Shown piece after piece: positions 16,720 through 24,647 of a DNA stretch of 64,000 bases. Position 1 is the stretch's first letter; every line of letters starts with the position of its first letter. This DNA comes from Collinsella ihumii (GTDB lineage Bacteria > Actinomycetota > Coriobacteriia > Coriobacteriales > Coriobacteriaceae), in assembly GCF_900046475.1 (NCBI RefSeq), contig NZ_FCOU01000012.1, forward strand, positions 193,924-257,923. Direction: 5' to 3'. The notes below the pieces were generated by a model. The model saw only the letters and a program-made list of their open reading frames with translations, did not search any database and was not told the origin of the DNA. A program made the translations under genes and the position numbers.

Positions 16720-18782
16720 CGAACAGCACCATGCCCCTGGCGGGCAGCCCGCGAACGCCAGACATGCCCGACGACATCCGCCAGCACCGCTGCTCGAGCG
16801 CCAGCGGCGCAGCGCACGTCACCGACATGAGCCGCGAGGCGAGGCTCGCCCGCAAGGCGCGCGCCATCTCCGGCGAGCCCTTCGGCCCGGGCAGCGGCAC
16901 CGAGCACGAGGGCAAGACCATGACCGGCGCGCAGGCCATCATCGCGAGCCTCGAGGCCGAGGGCGTCGACACGGTTTTCGGCTACCCCGGCGGCCAGGCC
17001 ATCAAGATGTACGACGCGCTGTACGACTCGACCAAGATCCGCCACATCCTCGCCCGCCACGAGCAGGGTGCGGTCCACGAGGCGGACGGCTACGCGCGCG
17101 CGACCGGTCGCGTGGGCGTGGTCCTGGTGACGAGCGGCCCGGGCGCCACGAACACGGTCACGGGCATCGCCACCGCCTACATGGACTCCGTGCCGCTCGT
17201 GGTCATCTCCGGCCAGGTCACGCGCGGCGTCATCGGCACCGACGCCTTCCAGGAGGCCGACATCGTGGGCATCACCATGCCCGTGGTCAAGCACAGCTTC
17301 CTGCTGCAGTCCAACGACGACCTCACGCGCACGTTCCGCGAGGCGTTCTACATCGCCTCGACGGGGCGCCCGGGTCCCGTGCTGATCGACATCCCGAGCG
17401 ACCTCGCCGGCGAGCAGATGGTCTTCCACTACCCGGACAAGATCGATATCCCCAGCTACCGACCCACGTACAAGGGCAACGCCAAGCAGGTGCGCCAAGC
17501 GGTCGAGCTCATCGCCCACAGCACCCGCCCGCTGCTTCTGGTCGGCGGCGGCTGCGTGACGAGCCATGCGTGCGACGAGGTCGTCGAGCTCGCCGAGACC
17601 ATGCAGATCCCCGTGGTCACCACGCTGATCGGCAAGGCGGCCGTCCCCTGCTCCAACCCGCTGAACCTCGGGCCCGTGGGCATGCACGGCTCCAAGTACG
17701 CCAACATGGCCATGACCGAGTGCAACCTCATCATCGCCGTGGGCGCGCGCTTCTCCGACCGCGTGACCGGCAAGCTCTCCGAGTTCGCGCCGCACGCCAA
17801 GGTCATCCACATCGATATCGACCCCGCCGAGATCGGCAAGGTCCGCGACCCGCAGGTCCCCATCGTGGGCGATGCGCGCGTGGTCGTCGCCGCCATCAAC
17901 GAGCGCATCGCCAAGGTGGGCGCCGAGCCGGTCTCCGACGAATGGGTCCGGACCTGCTACGAATGGCGTGAGCGCTGGCCGTTCTACACGACCGACTTCG
18001 CCGACTACCCGGACCGCATCGCCCCCGAGATCGTGCTCGAGAAGCTCTCCGCCAAGCTCGACCCGCACGCCAGCGTCGTCACCACCGAGGTCGGCCAGCA
18101 CCAGATGTGGGCGCACCAGCACATCCATCGCGAGGAGTCGCGCACGTTCATCTCGAGCGGCGGCCTGGGCACCATGGGCTTCGGGTTCCCCGCGGCCATC
18201 GGCGCCAAGATCGGGCGCCCGGACGCGCAGGTCGTCTGCATCGCGGGCGACGGCAGCATCCAGATGAACATCCAGGAGATGGCCACCGCCATCGGCAACG
18301 GCGTGGCGGTCAAGGTCCTGCTGATCGACAACAACGCGCTGGGCATGGTCCACCAGTGGCAGCGCCTGTTCTACCACGAGCGCTACTCGTGCACCGAGTT
18401 CACGGCGAACCCCGATTTCGTCAAGCTGGCCGAGGCCTACGGCTGGCAGGGCGAGCGCATCAACCATCCCGACCAGGTCGACGCGGCGCTCGACCGCATG
18501 CTCGCATCCGAGGGCCCCTACCTGCTCGACGTGGTCATCCCCACCAACCAGACCGTCTACCCCATGGTCGCCCCGGGTGCCGCCATCGATGACATCATCG
18601 GCGCCATCGACGTGACGCTCGGAGGCGTGCGCGTGACCGAGAAGGGCATGAGCCCCGCCGGCAAGACCGCGGGCACCGTGGCCGAGCCCCTGCCGTTATC
18701 CGACACCGACGCCGACACGCGCGTGGCGGGCGCCACCGCCGGCTTCGTTGCGGACGAATCGGGCAAGAAAGGAGGCGAGTGA
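16716..18782 (+). CDS. ilvB: Acetolactate synthase large subunit with extended termini
   Basis: A 688-residue ThDP/FAD enzyme that makes acetolactate and acetohydroxybutyrate. The catalytic homology begins only at residue 69 (MTGAQAIIASLEAEGVDTVF), so there is a 68-residue hydrophilic N-terminal extension. The C-terminus runs about 55 residues past the usual end with a Thr/Ala/Pro-rich tail. The catalytic Glu lies in ARHEQGAVHEADGYAR; the ThDP motif is GDGSIQMNIQEM...LLIDNNA. An internal start at ATG 16920 would give a normal-length N-terminus, but ATG 16716 is coupled to ilvD as ATGA. The small-subunit gene ilvN follows with overlap. Confidence 0.95.
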   Translation: MTNSTMPLAGSPRTPDMPDDIRQHRCSSASGAAHVTDMSREARLARKARAISGEPFGPGSGTEHEGKTMTGAQAIIASLEAEGVDTVFGYPGGQAIKMYDALYDSTKIRHILARHEQGAVHEADGYARATGRVGVVLVTSGPGATNTVTGIATAYMDSVPLVVISGQVTRGVIGTDAFQEADIVGITMPVVKHSFLLQSNDDLTRTFREAFYIASTGRPGPVLIDIPSDLAGEQMVFHYPDKIDIPSYRPTYKGNAKQVRQAVELIAHSTRPLLLVGGGCVTSHACDEVVELAETMQIPVVTTLIGKAAVPCSNPLNLGPVGMHGSKYANMAMTECNLIIAVGARFSDRVTGKLSEFAPHAKVIHIDIDPAEIGKVRDPQVPIVGDARVVVAAINERIAKVGAEPVSDEWVRTCYEWRERWPFYTTDFADYPDRIAPEIVLEKLSAKLDPHASVVTTEVGQHQMWAHQHIHREESRTFISSGGLGTMGFGFPAAIGAKIGRPDAQVVCIAGDGSIQMNIQEMATAIGNGVAVKVLLIDNNALGMVHQWQRLFYHERYSCTEFTANPDFVKLAEAYGWQGERINHPDQVDAALDRMLASEGPYLLDVVIPTNQTVYPMVAPGAAIDDIIGAIDVTLGGVRVTEKGMSPAGKTAGTVAEPLPLSDTDADTRVAGATAGFVADESGKKGGE

Positions 18783-19270
18783 CCGTGAAGTACATCCTGT
18801 CGGTCCTCGTTGAGAACAAGCCGGGCGTCCTCTCGCGCGTCACCGGCCTCATCTCCCGCCGCGGCTTCAACATCGACTCGCTCACCGTCGCGCCCACCGA
18901 GGACGTCACGATGAGCCGCATGACCATCATCGTCGAGGCGGACGAGGTGGGCTACGAGCAGATCACCAAGCAGCTGCACAAGCTCGTCTCCGTCTACAAG
19001 ATCTCGGACCTCACGTTCGAGGACGCCATCGAGCGCGAGCTCGTGCTGTTCAAGGTCATCGCGACCCCCGACCGGCGCCACGAGATCATCGAGATCGCCA
19101 ACATCTTCCGCGCCAACATCGTCGATGTGGGCAAGAACTCGCTCACGGTCGAGGCCACCGGCACCCAGAGCAAGCTGGACGCCATGGAGGATCTCTTCCG
19201 CAGCTACGGCATCCGCCAGCTCACCCGCACCGGCAAGATCGCGATGAGCCGCGGCGCCCGCGACTCATAG
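18779..19270 (+). CDS. ilvN: Acetolactate synthase small (regulatory) subunit
   Basis: A 161-163-residue regulatory subunit. The ACT domain at the N-terminus (YILSVLVENKPGVLSRVTGLISR) binds valine for feedback control; the C-terminal ALS_ss_C domain follows (ATPDRRHEIIEIANIFRANIVDV). Start is GTG 18779, overlapping the ilvB stop as GTGA, or GTG 18785, which has a better nine-base distance from GGAGG and matches the usual MKYILSVL start of the family. Confidence 0.94.
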   Translation: MTVKYILSVLVENKPGVLSRVTGLISRRGFNIDSLTVAPTEDVTMSRMTIIVEADEVGYEQITKQLHKLVSVYKISDLTFEDAIERELVLFKVIATPDRRHEIIEIANIFRANIVDVGKNSLTVEATGTQSKLDAMEDLFRSYGIRQLTRTGKIAMSRGARDS

Positions 19271-19354
19271 GCCCGGACCGCGCCCGCGGCGCTTTTGCGA
19301 CGGGCGCGGCGCATCACCAGGTAACACCAGCCACCAACCTTAAGGAGAACAACC

Positions 19355-20350
19355 ATGGCTGTTACGATCTATTACGAGAGCGACTGCGATCCCAAGGTCA
19401 TCCAGGACAAGAAGATCGCCATCATCGGCTACGGCTCTCAGGGCCACGCCCATGCGCTCAACCTGCTCGATTCGGGCTGCGACGTGCGCGTCGGCCTGCG
19501 CGAGGGCTCCAGCTCCTGGGCGAAGGCCGAGGAGGCCGGCCTCAAGGTCTGCGACATGGACACCGCTGCCGAGGAAGCCGACATCATTATGATGCTCGTT
19601 CCCGACGAGACCCAGCCCAAGGTCTACGAGGACCACATCGCCGCACACTTGAAGCCCGGCGACACCCTGGCCTTCGCCCATGGCTTCAACATCCACTTCG
19701 GCTACATCAAGGCCCCCGAGGACGTGAACGTCATCATGTGCGCGCCCAAGGGCCCCGGCCACATCGTGCGCCGCCAGTTCGTCGAGGGCTCCGGCGTGCC
19801 CGATCTGGCCTGCGTGGCGCAGGACGCAACCGGCAACGCCTGGGATATCGCGCTCGCCTACTGCTGGGGCGTGGGCGGTGCCCGCTCCGGCATCATCAAG
19901 GCCACCTTCAAGGAGGAGACCGAGGAGGACCTGTTCGGCGAGCAGGCCGTGCTCTGCGGCGGCCTCGTCGAGCTCGTCAAGGCCGGCTTCGAGACCCTGA
20001 CCGAGGCGGGCTATCCGCCCGAGCTCGCGTACTTCGAGTGCTACCACGAGATGAAGATGATCGTCGACCTCATGTACGAGAGCGGCATCCACTTCATGAA
20101 CTACTCCATCTCCAACACGGCGGAGTACGGCGAGTACTACGCCGGCCCGAAGGTCATCAACGAGGAGAGCCGTGCGGCCATGAAGCAGATCCTGGCGCGT
20201 ATCCAGGACGGCTCCTTCGCCCAGGAGTTCGTGGACGACTGCGCCAACGGCCACAAGTGGCTGCTCGAGCAGCGCGAGAAGATCAACGAGCACGAGATCG
20301 AGAAGACCGGCGAGAAGATCCGCTCCATGTTCAGCTGGATCAAGAAGTAG
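19355..20350 (+). CDS. ilvC: Ketol-acid reductoisomerase, class I
   Basis: A 331-residue NAD(P)H enzyme that isomerises and reduces acetolactate. The Rossmann motif [17 protein letters not shown] is followed by a beta2 loop LREGSSSW, whose Ser-rich sequence suggests NADPH use. [19 protein letters not shown] and the metal-binding Glu-rich CYHEMK region are present. AAGGAGAACAACC precedes ATG 19355. It is the last gene of ilvDBNC, with an 84-bp gap after ilvN. Confidence 0.97.
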   Translation: MAVTIYYESDCDPKVIQDKKIAIIGYGSQGHAHALNLLDSGCDVRVGLREGSSSWAKAEEAGLKVCDMDTAAEEADIIMMLVPDETQPKVYEDHIAAHLKPGDTLAFAHGFNIHFGYIKAPEDVNVIMCAPKGPGHIVRRQFVEGSGVPDLACVAQDATGNAWDIALAYCWGVGGARSGIIKATFKEETEEDLFGEQAVLCGGLVELVKAGFETLTEAGYPPELAYFECYHEMKMIVDLMYESGIHFMNYSISNTAEYGEYYAGPKVINEESRAAMKQILARIQDGSFAQEFVDDCANGHKWLLEQREKINEHEIEKTGEKIRSMFSWIKK

Positions 20351-20376
20351 GGCTCTGAGGCAGCCTGATCGTTGAT

Positions 20377-20413
20377 GCGGGCGCCCCTTCCAGCAGGAGG
20401 GGCGCCCGCTTTT
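20377..20413 (+). terminator. Intrinsic terminator of the ilv operon
   Basis: GCGGGCGCCCCT pairs with AGGGGCGCCCGC across a short loop and is followed by TTTT, 27 bp after the ilvC stop. Confidence 0.8.
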
Positions 20414-20465
20414 GTGCGTGTGTTTGCAAGCTCGGGCGCCTGGGAGACCGCGCCGTGCGGTATAG

Positions 20466-20703
20466 ATTTCGGTTCGTGGTCAATTTAGCCATCGAACCGG
20501 GTTTTTGATGGCGCGCGACGTGCGCTGGGGGTGCTGGAGCCTCGGATTATGGCCGGTTTGGCCGTTGTCGGGACCCATCTGCTCGCTTCACAGGTGACTT
20601 CTAAGCTATGTCCCACCGCCGGAACGACGAGATGCAATATTATATGTTGTTTCCGCAACCCATCCGTCCCGGTTCGATGGGTAAATTGACCACGAACTGA
20701 AAT
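20466..20703. mobile_element. 238-bp MITE-like element with 36-bp TIRs and 6-bp target duplication
   Basis: The terminal inverted repeats (20466-20501 and 20668-20703) agree at 34 of 36 positions; the outer end begins ATTTCGGTTCGTGGTCAATT. GTATAG flanks the element directly on both sides (20460-20465 and 20704-20709), which is a target-site duplication. The 166-bp interior has no credible gene. It is a non-autonomous element; no matching transposase is in the window. It makes up most of the otherwise empty 20414-20895 gap. Confidence 0.85.
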
Positions 20704-20895
20704 GTATAGGGATGTCAGTCGAGGTCGCAGCTGTTTGCGATGTACCAAAAGCCATCACACTTGATGCACTCGCTCGCGGTTACCGATGAAAAGCGCATGA
20801 CGTGAGCCCGAGCGGGGCACCGGGCGCTCACTATAATGTGGGTGGGGCGCAATGACGAACACCCCCGCATGCCATGCTCAGAGGAAGGAGCACAT

Positions 20896-21702
20896 ATGCA
20901 AAGAAAGGGCTTTTGCCGAGGCCTGAGGACACGCTTGCTTCGCGGCGTTGCCATCGCGTGCGCGGCAGCGATGATGATCGCACCGAGCGTCGCCACGGCC
21001 GCGCCCCAGAACGGCTGGGACGAGGTGGGCGGCGAGCGCTACTGGTACGACGACGGCGTCATGGCCCGAGACAAGCAGGTCTATGACCCCGGGACGGACG
21101 CCTGGTACTGGTTCGACGCCGACGGCACGATGGCCCGCGACAAGGACGTGTTCATCCCGGTTTCCAACGAGGACCGCTCCCGCGGCAAGTGGGTGCGCTA
21201 CGACGCGGACGGCCACATGGTCAAGGGCGAGGACTTCCGCTACGGCGGCTGGTACTACTTCGACCCCGTGACCGGCGAGATGGCAAAGGGCTTTGCCTAC
21301 ATTCCGGGCCAGAACAAGTGGTCGTTCTACGATCGAACCACTGGGAAAATGCTCTACGGCGAGCAGGCGATTGACGGCGGCTGGTACTATCTGGACGATT
21401 TCACGGGAGCCGTGCACTACGGTTGGAAGGACCTGCCCGGCAAGCGCGTGTACTACGACACCACCACCGGACGCATGGTCTATGGCTGGCAGAACATCGG
21501 CGGAACGTCCTACTACTTCGATCCCGCAACCGGTGCTCTGCAGCAAGGCGAGCCTGTGGTAGAAACGGTATATGTCACCCCGAACGGACGCAAGTTCCAC
21601 CGCGCATCGTGCCCCACGACCTCCGGTCACAGCACGAGCGCCCTATCGCGAGCCGATGCCGTCGCAGCGGGTTACGAGGCATGCAGGGTCTGCAAGCCGT
21701 AG
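20896..21702 (+). CDS. Secreted cell-wall-binding repeat protein
   Basis: A 268-residue exported protein. A signal peptide (residues 1-35: basic start, hydrophobic IACAAAMMIAPSVATAA) is followed by seven or so choline/glucan-binding-type repeats rich in WYYFD, GWQNI and similar aromatic motifs (about 40-225), which usually bind teichoic acid or glucan. The last 45 residues form a small Cys/His domain (RKFHRASCPT...ACRVCKP) resembling a metal-binding module found at the ends of secreted nucleases. No catalytic domain is seen. The start ATG 20896 has GGAAGGAG upstream. A small adhesin or wall-retained protein is likely. Confidence 0.85.
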   Translation: MQRKGFCRGLRTRLLRGVAIACAAAMMIAPSVATAAPQNGWDEVGGERYWYDDGVMARDKQVYDPGTDAWYWFDADGTMARDKDVFIPVSNEDRSRGKWVRYDADGHMVKGEDFRYGGWYYFDPVTGEMAKGFAYIPGQNKWSFYDRTTGKMLYGEQAIDGGWYYLDDFTGAVHYGWKDLPGKRVYYDTTTGRMVYGWQNIGGTSYYFDPATGALQQGEPVVETVYVTPNGRKFHRASCPTTSGHSTSALSRADAVAAGYEACRVCKP

Positions 21703-21735
21703 CACCGATCAACACGCTCAGCGTCACCTCGCAAG

Positions 21736-21773
21736 CGCGGGCCCCGATGGCTGCCATCGGGGCCCGCGCTTTT
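21736..21773 (+). terminator. Intrinsic terminator of the cell-wall-binding protein gene
   Basis: GCGCGGGCCCCGATGG / CCATCGGGGCCCGCGC form a 16-bp stem with a CTG loop, followed by TTTT. Confidence 0.85.
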
Positions 21774-21775
21774 CT

Positions 21776-22196
21776 ATACGGTCAGGGCGCCGATGCGCCA
21801 GCTTGTAATCCCGCTTGTTTCCAAAGTGGCTAAATTGTTCTATTATGCTGTCAGTCGGGTCTGCTCAAGTAGTCCGTTATAGCTGCTGTGTCTATATTGA
21901 CCATCTGAATTGTGAGGATCGAGGCCCTCACCGCCTCAAATCTGCCCTGTAAGAGGGATATGCGGTGCCGGAAGCGAGCTCTGCGCCTTCCGCGCGGTAA
22001 TCGCAACAGCAAAATAGTAATTTCTAGCCACAAATCCCGATAGCAGGTCCTAAGCTGGCGCACCGAAGGATGACCTGCCGGCATCATGCAACATTCCCGC
22101 AGACCGCCCGCGCTGTGCTGCCCAGCCCAGCCTCAACAAGAGCGCGCATTCTGGGTACAAACTAGCCAACGGCGGCGCCCGGACCGAGGAGGCACT
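21776..22196. other. Intergenic stretch without a recognisable gene
   Basis: About 420 bp between the terminator and the next gene. A 78-codon minus-strand frame (21851-22087) has no homology I recognise and atypical composition. CAGGTC/GACCTG (near 22046-22079) is the only clear dyad. The sequence is less GC-rich than its neighbours in the first half and may be an old mobile-element remnant. Confidence 0.3.
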
Positions 22197-23396
22197 ATGA
22201 CCGCAAAGCACACCGACCCGCCCATGGACGGGGATGACTTCGAGCAGATGGTGATCGAGGCGCTGACGCTCGCACTTCTACGTCTGACCTGCTGGAAAGA
22301 AGGCAAAGGCGAGTTCTCTTACTACCGCGCGTGGAAGGGATACGATTTCGGTACGCTCGACGCCCTGCAGGAGCAGGGCTTCGTTGCGTTCGAGCGTAGA
22401 AACAAGTCGCTCGAGCTCACCGACGACGGCTTCTTCTTCGGCGACGTCTTCGCCGCGCGCTTTGGCATGGCGCTTTCAGAAGCCCTGAACGGCACGCCGC
22501 ACCCGGGGCACGAAGACGCACCTTCTCCTTCCGGCTTCAGCGTGGTGGACGGCGGACTTGACGACGGCAGCGCCACGCCGACGCCATCCGGAACGCACTC
22601 CCCCTTCGACGTCGCCGATGGCATGCCTCCTGCGGCTTTCGCCCCCTTCGTCCCCGCACACGACATGCCCGGAGCAGCCTCTGGTGCCCCCATGCCATAT
22701 GGAATCCCCCTGGCAGACATGGCAGACCGCCCGACCTTCGACCCCACGGAAGGCCGTCGCGACAACGATACGCGCGCGTTCCGCCTGCGCATCGACCTCG
22801 ATCTGGGAAGCTTGCACCCGTGCTGGCGAGAAATCGAGATCCCGGCGACCTGCACGTTTCTCGATCTCCACATCGCGATCCAGCGCATCTTCAACTGGTA
22901 CGACGAGCATCTGTTCAGCATACGAGCCACCGCGCGCGGCCAGAAGCTGTGGATCGATGAGGCCTCGTTCGCCGGCTCCATGTTCGATCCGTTCGCGCCA
23001 CCCGAGTGCGCAGTGGTGGAAGCCAGCCGCATCCAGCTGGGCGACGTGTTCCCCAAGACACGCACCGCGCAGTACCTCTACGATTTCGGCGACGGCTGGG
23101 AACACAAGATCAAGGTGGTCAAGACCATGGCGAAAAGCTCTCTGCACGCACCACGCCTGCTCGACGGCGAAGGCGATGCACCGCCGGAGGATGTGGGCGG
23201 GCCCGGCGGATTCGAGCATTTCCTCGAAGCCGTGTCGGACAGAAAGCATCCCGAGCACGACAGCGTGCTCGCATGGGCGGAATCACAGATGGCCCACCCG
23301 TTCGATTTGGTGGAGAAGCAGCAGGAGCTGATCAAGTCCTGGAAAGGCGACCGTGCACTTTGGGCTCAGAACCTAGCGGAAGGACGAAGCGAGTAA
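22197..23396 (+). CDS. DUF6429 plus pRiA4b ORF-3-like (IS1096 TnpR family) protein
   Basis: A 399-residue two-domain protein. Residues 1-90 (DDFEQMVIEALTLALLRLTCW, GYDFGTLDALQEQG) look like a DUF6429 domain. A low-complexity Pro/Ala linker follows (about 100-180). Residues 190-385 form the pRiA4b ORF-3-like domain, with LRIDLDLGSLHPCWREIEIP, TFLDLHIAIQRIFNWYDEHLF, YLYDFGDGWEHKI and PPEDVGGPGGFEHFLE, the hallmark motifs. GAGGAGG precedes ATG 22197. The family is common in mobile or accessory regions; its biochemical role is not established. Confidence 0.8.
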   Translation: MTAKHTDPPMDGDDFEQMVIEALTLALLRLTCWKEGKGEFSYYRAWKGYDFGTLDALQEQGFVAFERRNKSLELTDDGFFFGDVFAARFGMALSEALNGTPHPGHEDAPSPSGFSVVDGGLDDGSATPTPSGTHSPFDVADGMPPAAFAPFVPAHDMPGAASGAPMPYGIPLADMADRPTFDPTEGRRDNDTRAFRLRIDLDLGSLHPCWREIEIPATCTFLDLHIAIQRIFNWYDEHLFSIRATARGQKLWIDEASFAGSMFDPFAPPECAVVEASRIQLGDVFPKTRTAQYLYDFGDGWEHKIKVVKTMAKSSLHAPRLLDGEGDAPPEDVGGPGGFEHFLEAVSDRKHPEHDSVLAWAESQMAHPFDLVEKQQELIKSWKGDRALWAQNLAEGRSE

Positions 23397-23400
23397 CGAT

Positions 23401-23441
23401 GCTCCCCGGCGCCGAGCGACGGCACCGGGGAGCCGTGTTTT
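23401..23441 (+). terminator. Terminator hairpin after the pRiA4b-like gene
   Basis: GCTCCCCGG(C) pairs with CCGGGGAGC (arms 23401-23433), followed by GTGTTTTT, starting five bases beyond the stop. Confidence 0.7.
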
Positions 23442-23570
23442 TAGGGACATCTGCTATCCGAATCGAGCATCCTTACAGCAAAGCGCCAGGACCTCTATCG
23501 CTATGCCGAGGTAACGCATGTCCTGTATGCAGGTCCGAACGGGCGACATGACGGAGAAGGAGGTTTTATC

Positions 23571-23864
23571 ATGGACGAGGTGCTTACGCCCTGCGAATTG
23601 AGCGAGATCACAACTCCCTTGCTCAAGCACCACAGACTCAAGGCGACGCTCTAGTTTGGATCATATGCTCGCGGGGAGGCAACGCCGGAGCCGGACATCG
23701 AGCTCATCATCGACGGCGGCCCGTCATTTCGTCCACTAAACATATACGCCCTGGGAGAAATCCTCCGCGAACAAACGGGGAAACGCGTCGATGTGTTTGA
23801 GATATCAGAGCTGAACGAAGGCACCTTTAAACAGGAAGCGCCAGCCGAAGGGGTGGAGCTGTGA
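23571..23864 (+). pseudogene. MNT-type antitoxin (nucleotidyltransferase) with in-frame TAG
   Basis: The frame from ATG 23571 (AGGAGG upstream) to TGA 23864 is 98 codons, the usual size of MntA-like antitoxins. It contains one internal TAG at 23652-23654. The stop falls immediately before FGSYARGEATPEPDIELIID, the nucleotidyltransferase signature, and the C-terminal part (NIYALGEILREQTGKRVDVF) is intact. The catalytic pair normally SDxD reads PDIE. With the stop, only a 27-residue peptide is made. MntA-like proteins AMPylate and neutralise HepT toxins. Confidence 0.75.
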
Positions 23865-24001
23865 AGAAAAGCGACGCATATCGGATCTCCCGTATTATCG
23901 AGCTGGGAGATTTGCAACATAAAGACGCATGCGCCGCTGTTCCCGTAACGCGTACGCGACGAGCCGTCATCAACCGACCCGTCGAAGCCTCTTCTGCATG
24001 A
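23861..24001 (+). pseudogene. Truncated HepT-like (DUF86) toxin remnant
   Basis: GTG 23861 overlaps the antitoxin stop as GTGA, the usual MntA-HepT arrangement. The first residues (VKKSDAYRISRIIELG) match the start of DUF86/HepT ribonucleases, but the similarity ends after about 20 residues and the frame stops at 46. The catalytic RxxxxHxY motif is lost. The remainder was probably removed when the neighbouring Septu pair became joined here. Confidence 0.55.
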
Positions 24002-24647
24002 AATAGATAACGATACCATCGAAAGGTATCCTTGCTTCGGGATTGGCGAGATGCTCGTCAATATAGTCTCGGCAAAAGGACGTGACAGCGCCCACGCCCC
24101 GCCGCTTTTCTACAGCTTGAAGTTTCCGGGCAAGCTGGCGATAAGCCTCATTCCGATTTCGCTTCAGAAGTTCTTGGTTGAGGTTGAGGGTCGTCTGCAC
24201 ATCTCTACCGATTCGTGGATCATCCGCAGATATTTTCCCATCACGGCCATAGTGAATGCTGCTGAGGGTCTCGTGTTTGAGAGGGTTCACCGTGAGAGGT
24301 GCGTTACCTCGCGCCCTGTCACACGTTAGGCCCGCAGCATTGCCTCGAAAACCGTCGCACACCGCCAGCAGATTCTTGTAGTCAACCGAGTTCCGGTCAT
24401 CGCTACCGGCCCCGGCGCTTTGAGGAACGATATGCTCTACATGAGCCGAATCCTCATCTATCCTGCCTGTACAGTACGCGCACAAACCGCCTTGCTCTTT
24501 CAGCAAGCAGCGCAGAACGGCCCTGTGCTCGTACCCATCAAGCGATTCCCAGCTCAGCGTCGTATTCGGCGTCGCCTTGATACGCCGAATAGCGTCTATA
24601 AGCTCATTTGGGACAGGGCCCTTATCAATTGGCAACATAATGCGCAT
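23970..24647 (-). CDS. ptuB: Septu-type HNH endonuclease PtuB
   Basis: A 225-residue predicted nuclease. GGLCAYCTGRI is the zinc-binding CxxC pair before the HNH motif AHVEHIVPQS; YKNLLAVCDG continues the ββα-metal fold, and GNAAGLTCDRARG lies downstream. This matches the HNH partner of AAA ATPases in Septu and some retron systems (TIGR02646-like). ATG 24647 follows GGAGG closely; ATG 24638 is an alternative. It overlaps the ptuA stop by 23 bp, implying coupling. The expected role is cleavage of phage nucleic acid after ATPase-dependent activation. Confidence 0.85.
   Translation of the reverse strand: MRIMLPIDKGPVPNELIDAIRRIKATPNTTLSWESLDGYEHRAVLRCLLKEQGGLCAYCTGRIDEDSAHVEHIVPQSAGAGSDDRNSVDYKNLLAVCDGFRGNAAGLTCDRARGNAPLTVNPLKHETLSSIHYGRDGKISADDPRIGRDVQTTLNLNQELLKRNRNEAYRQLARKLQAVEKRRGVGAVTSFCRDYIDEHLANPEARIPFDGIVIYFMQKRLRRVG

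Noticed and set aside
20836-20895. An upstream ATG extending the cell-wall-binding protein by 20 residues
   Set aside because: It would place polar residues before the signal peptide; ATG 20896 has a clear GGAAGGAG site.
21851-22087. A 78-codon minus-strand frame between the cell-wall-binding and pRiA4b-like genes
   Set aside because: No ribosome site, no recognisable homology and an Arg-rich composition typical of chance frames.
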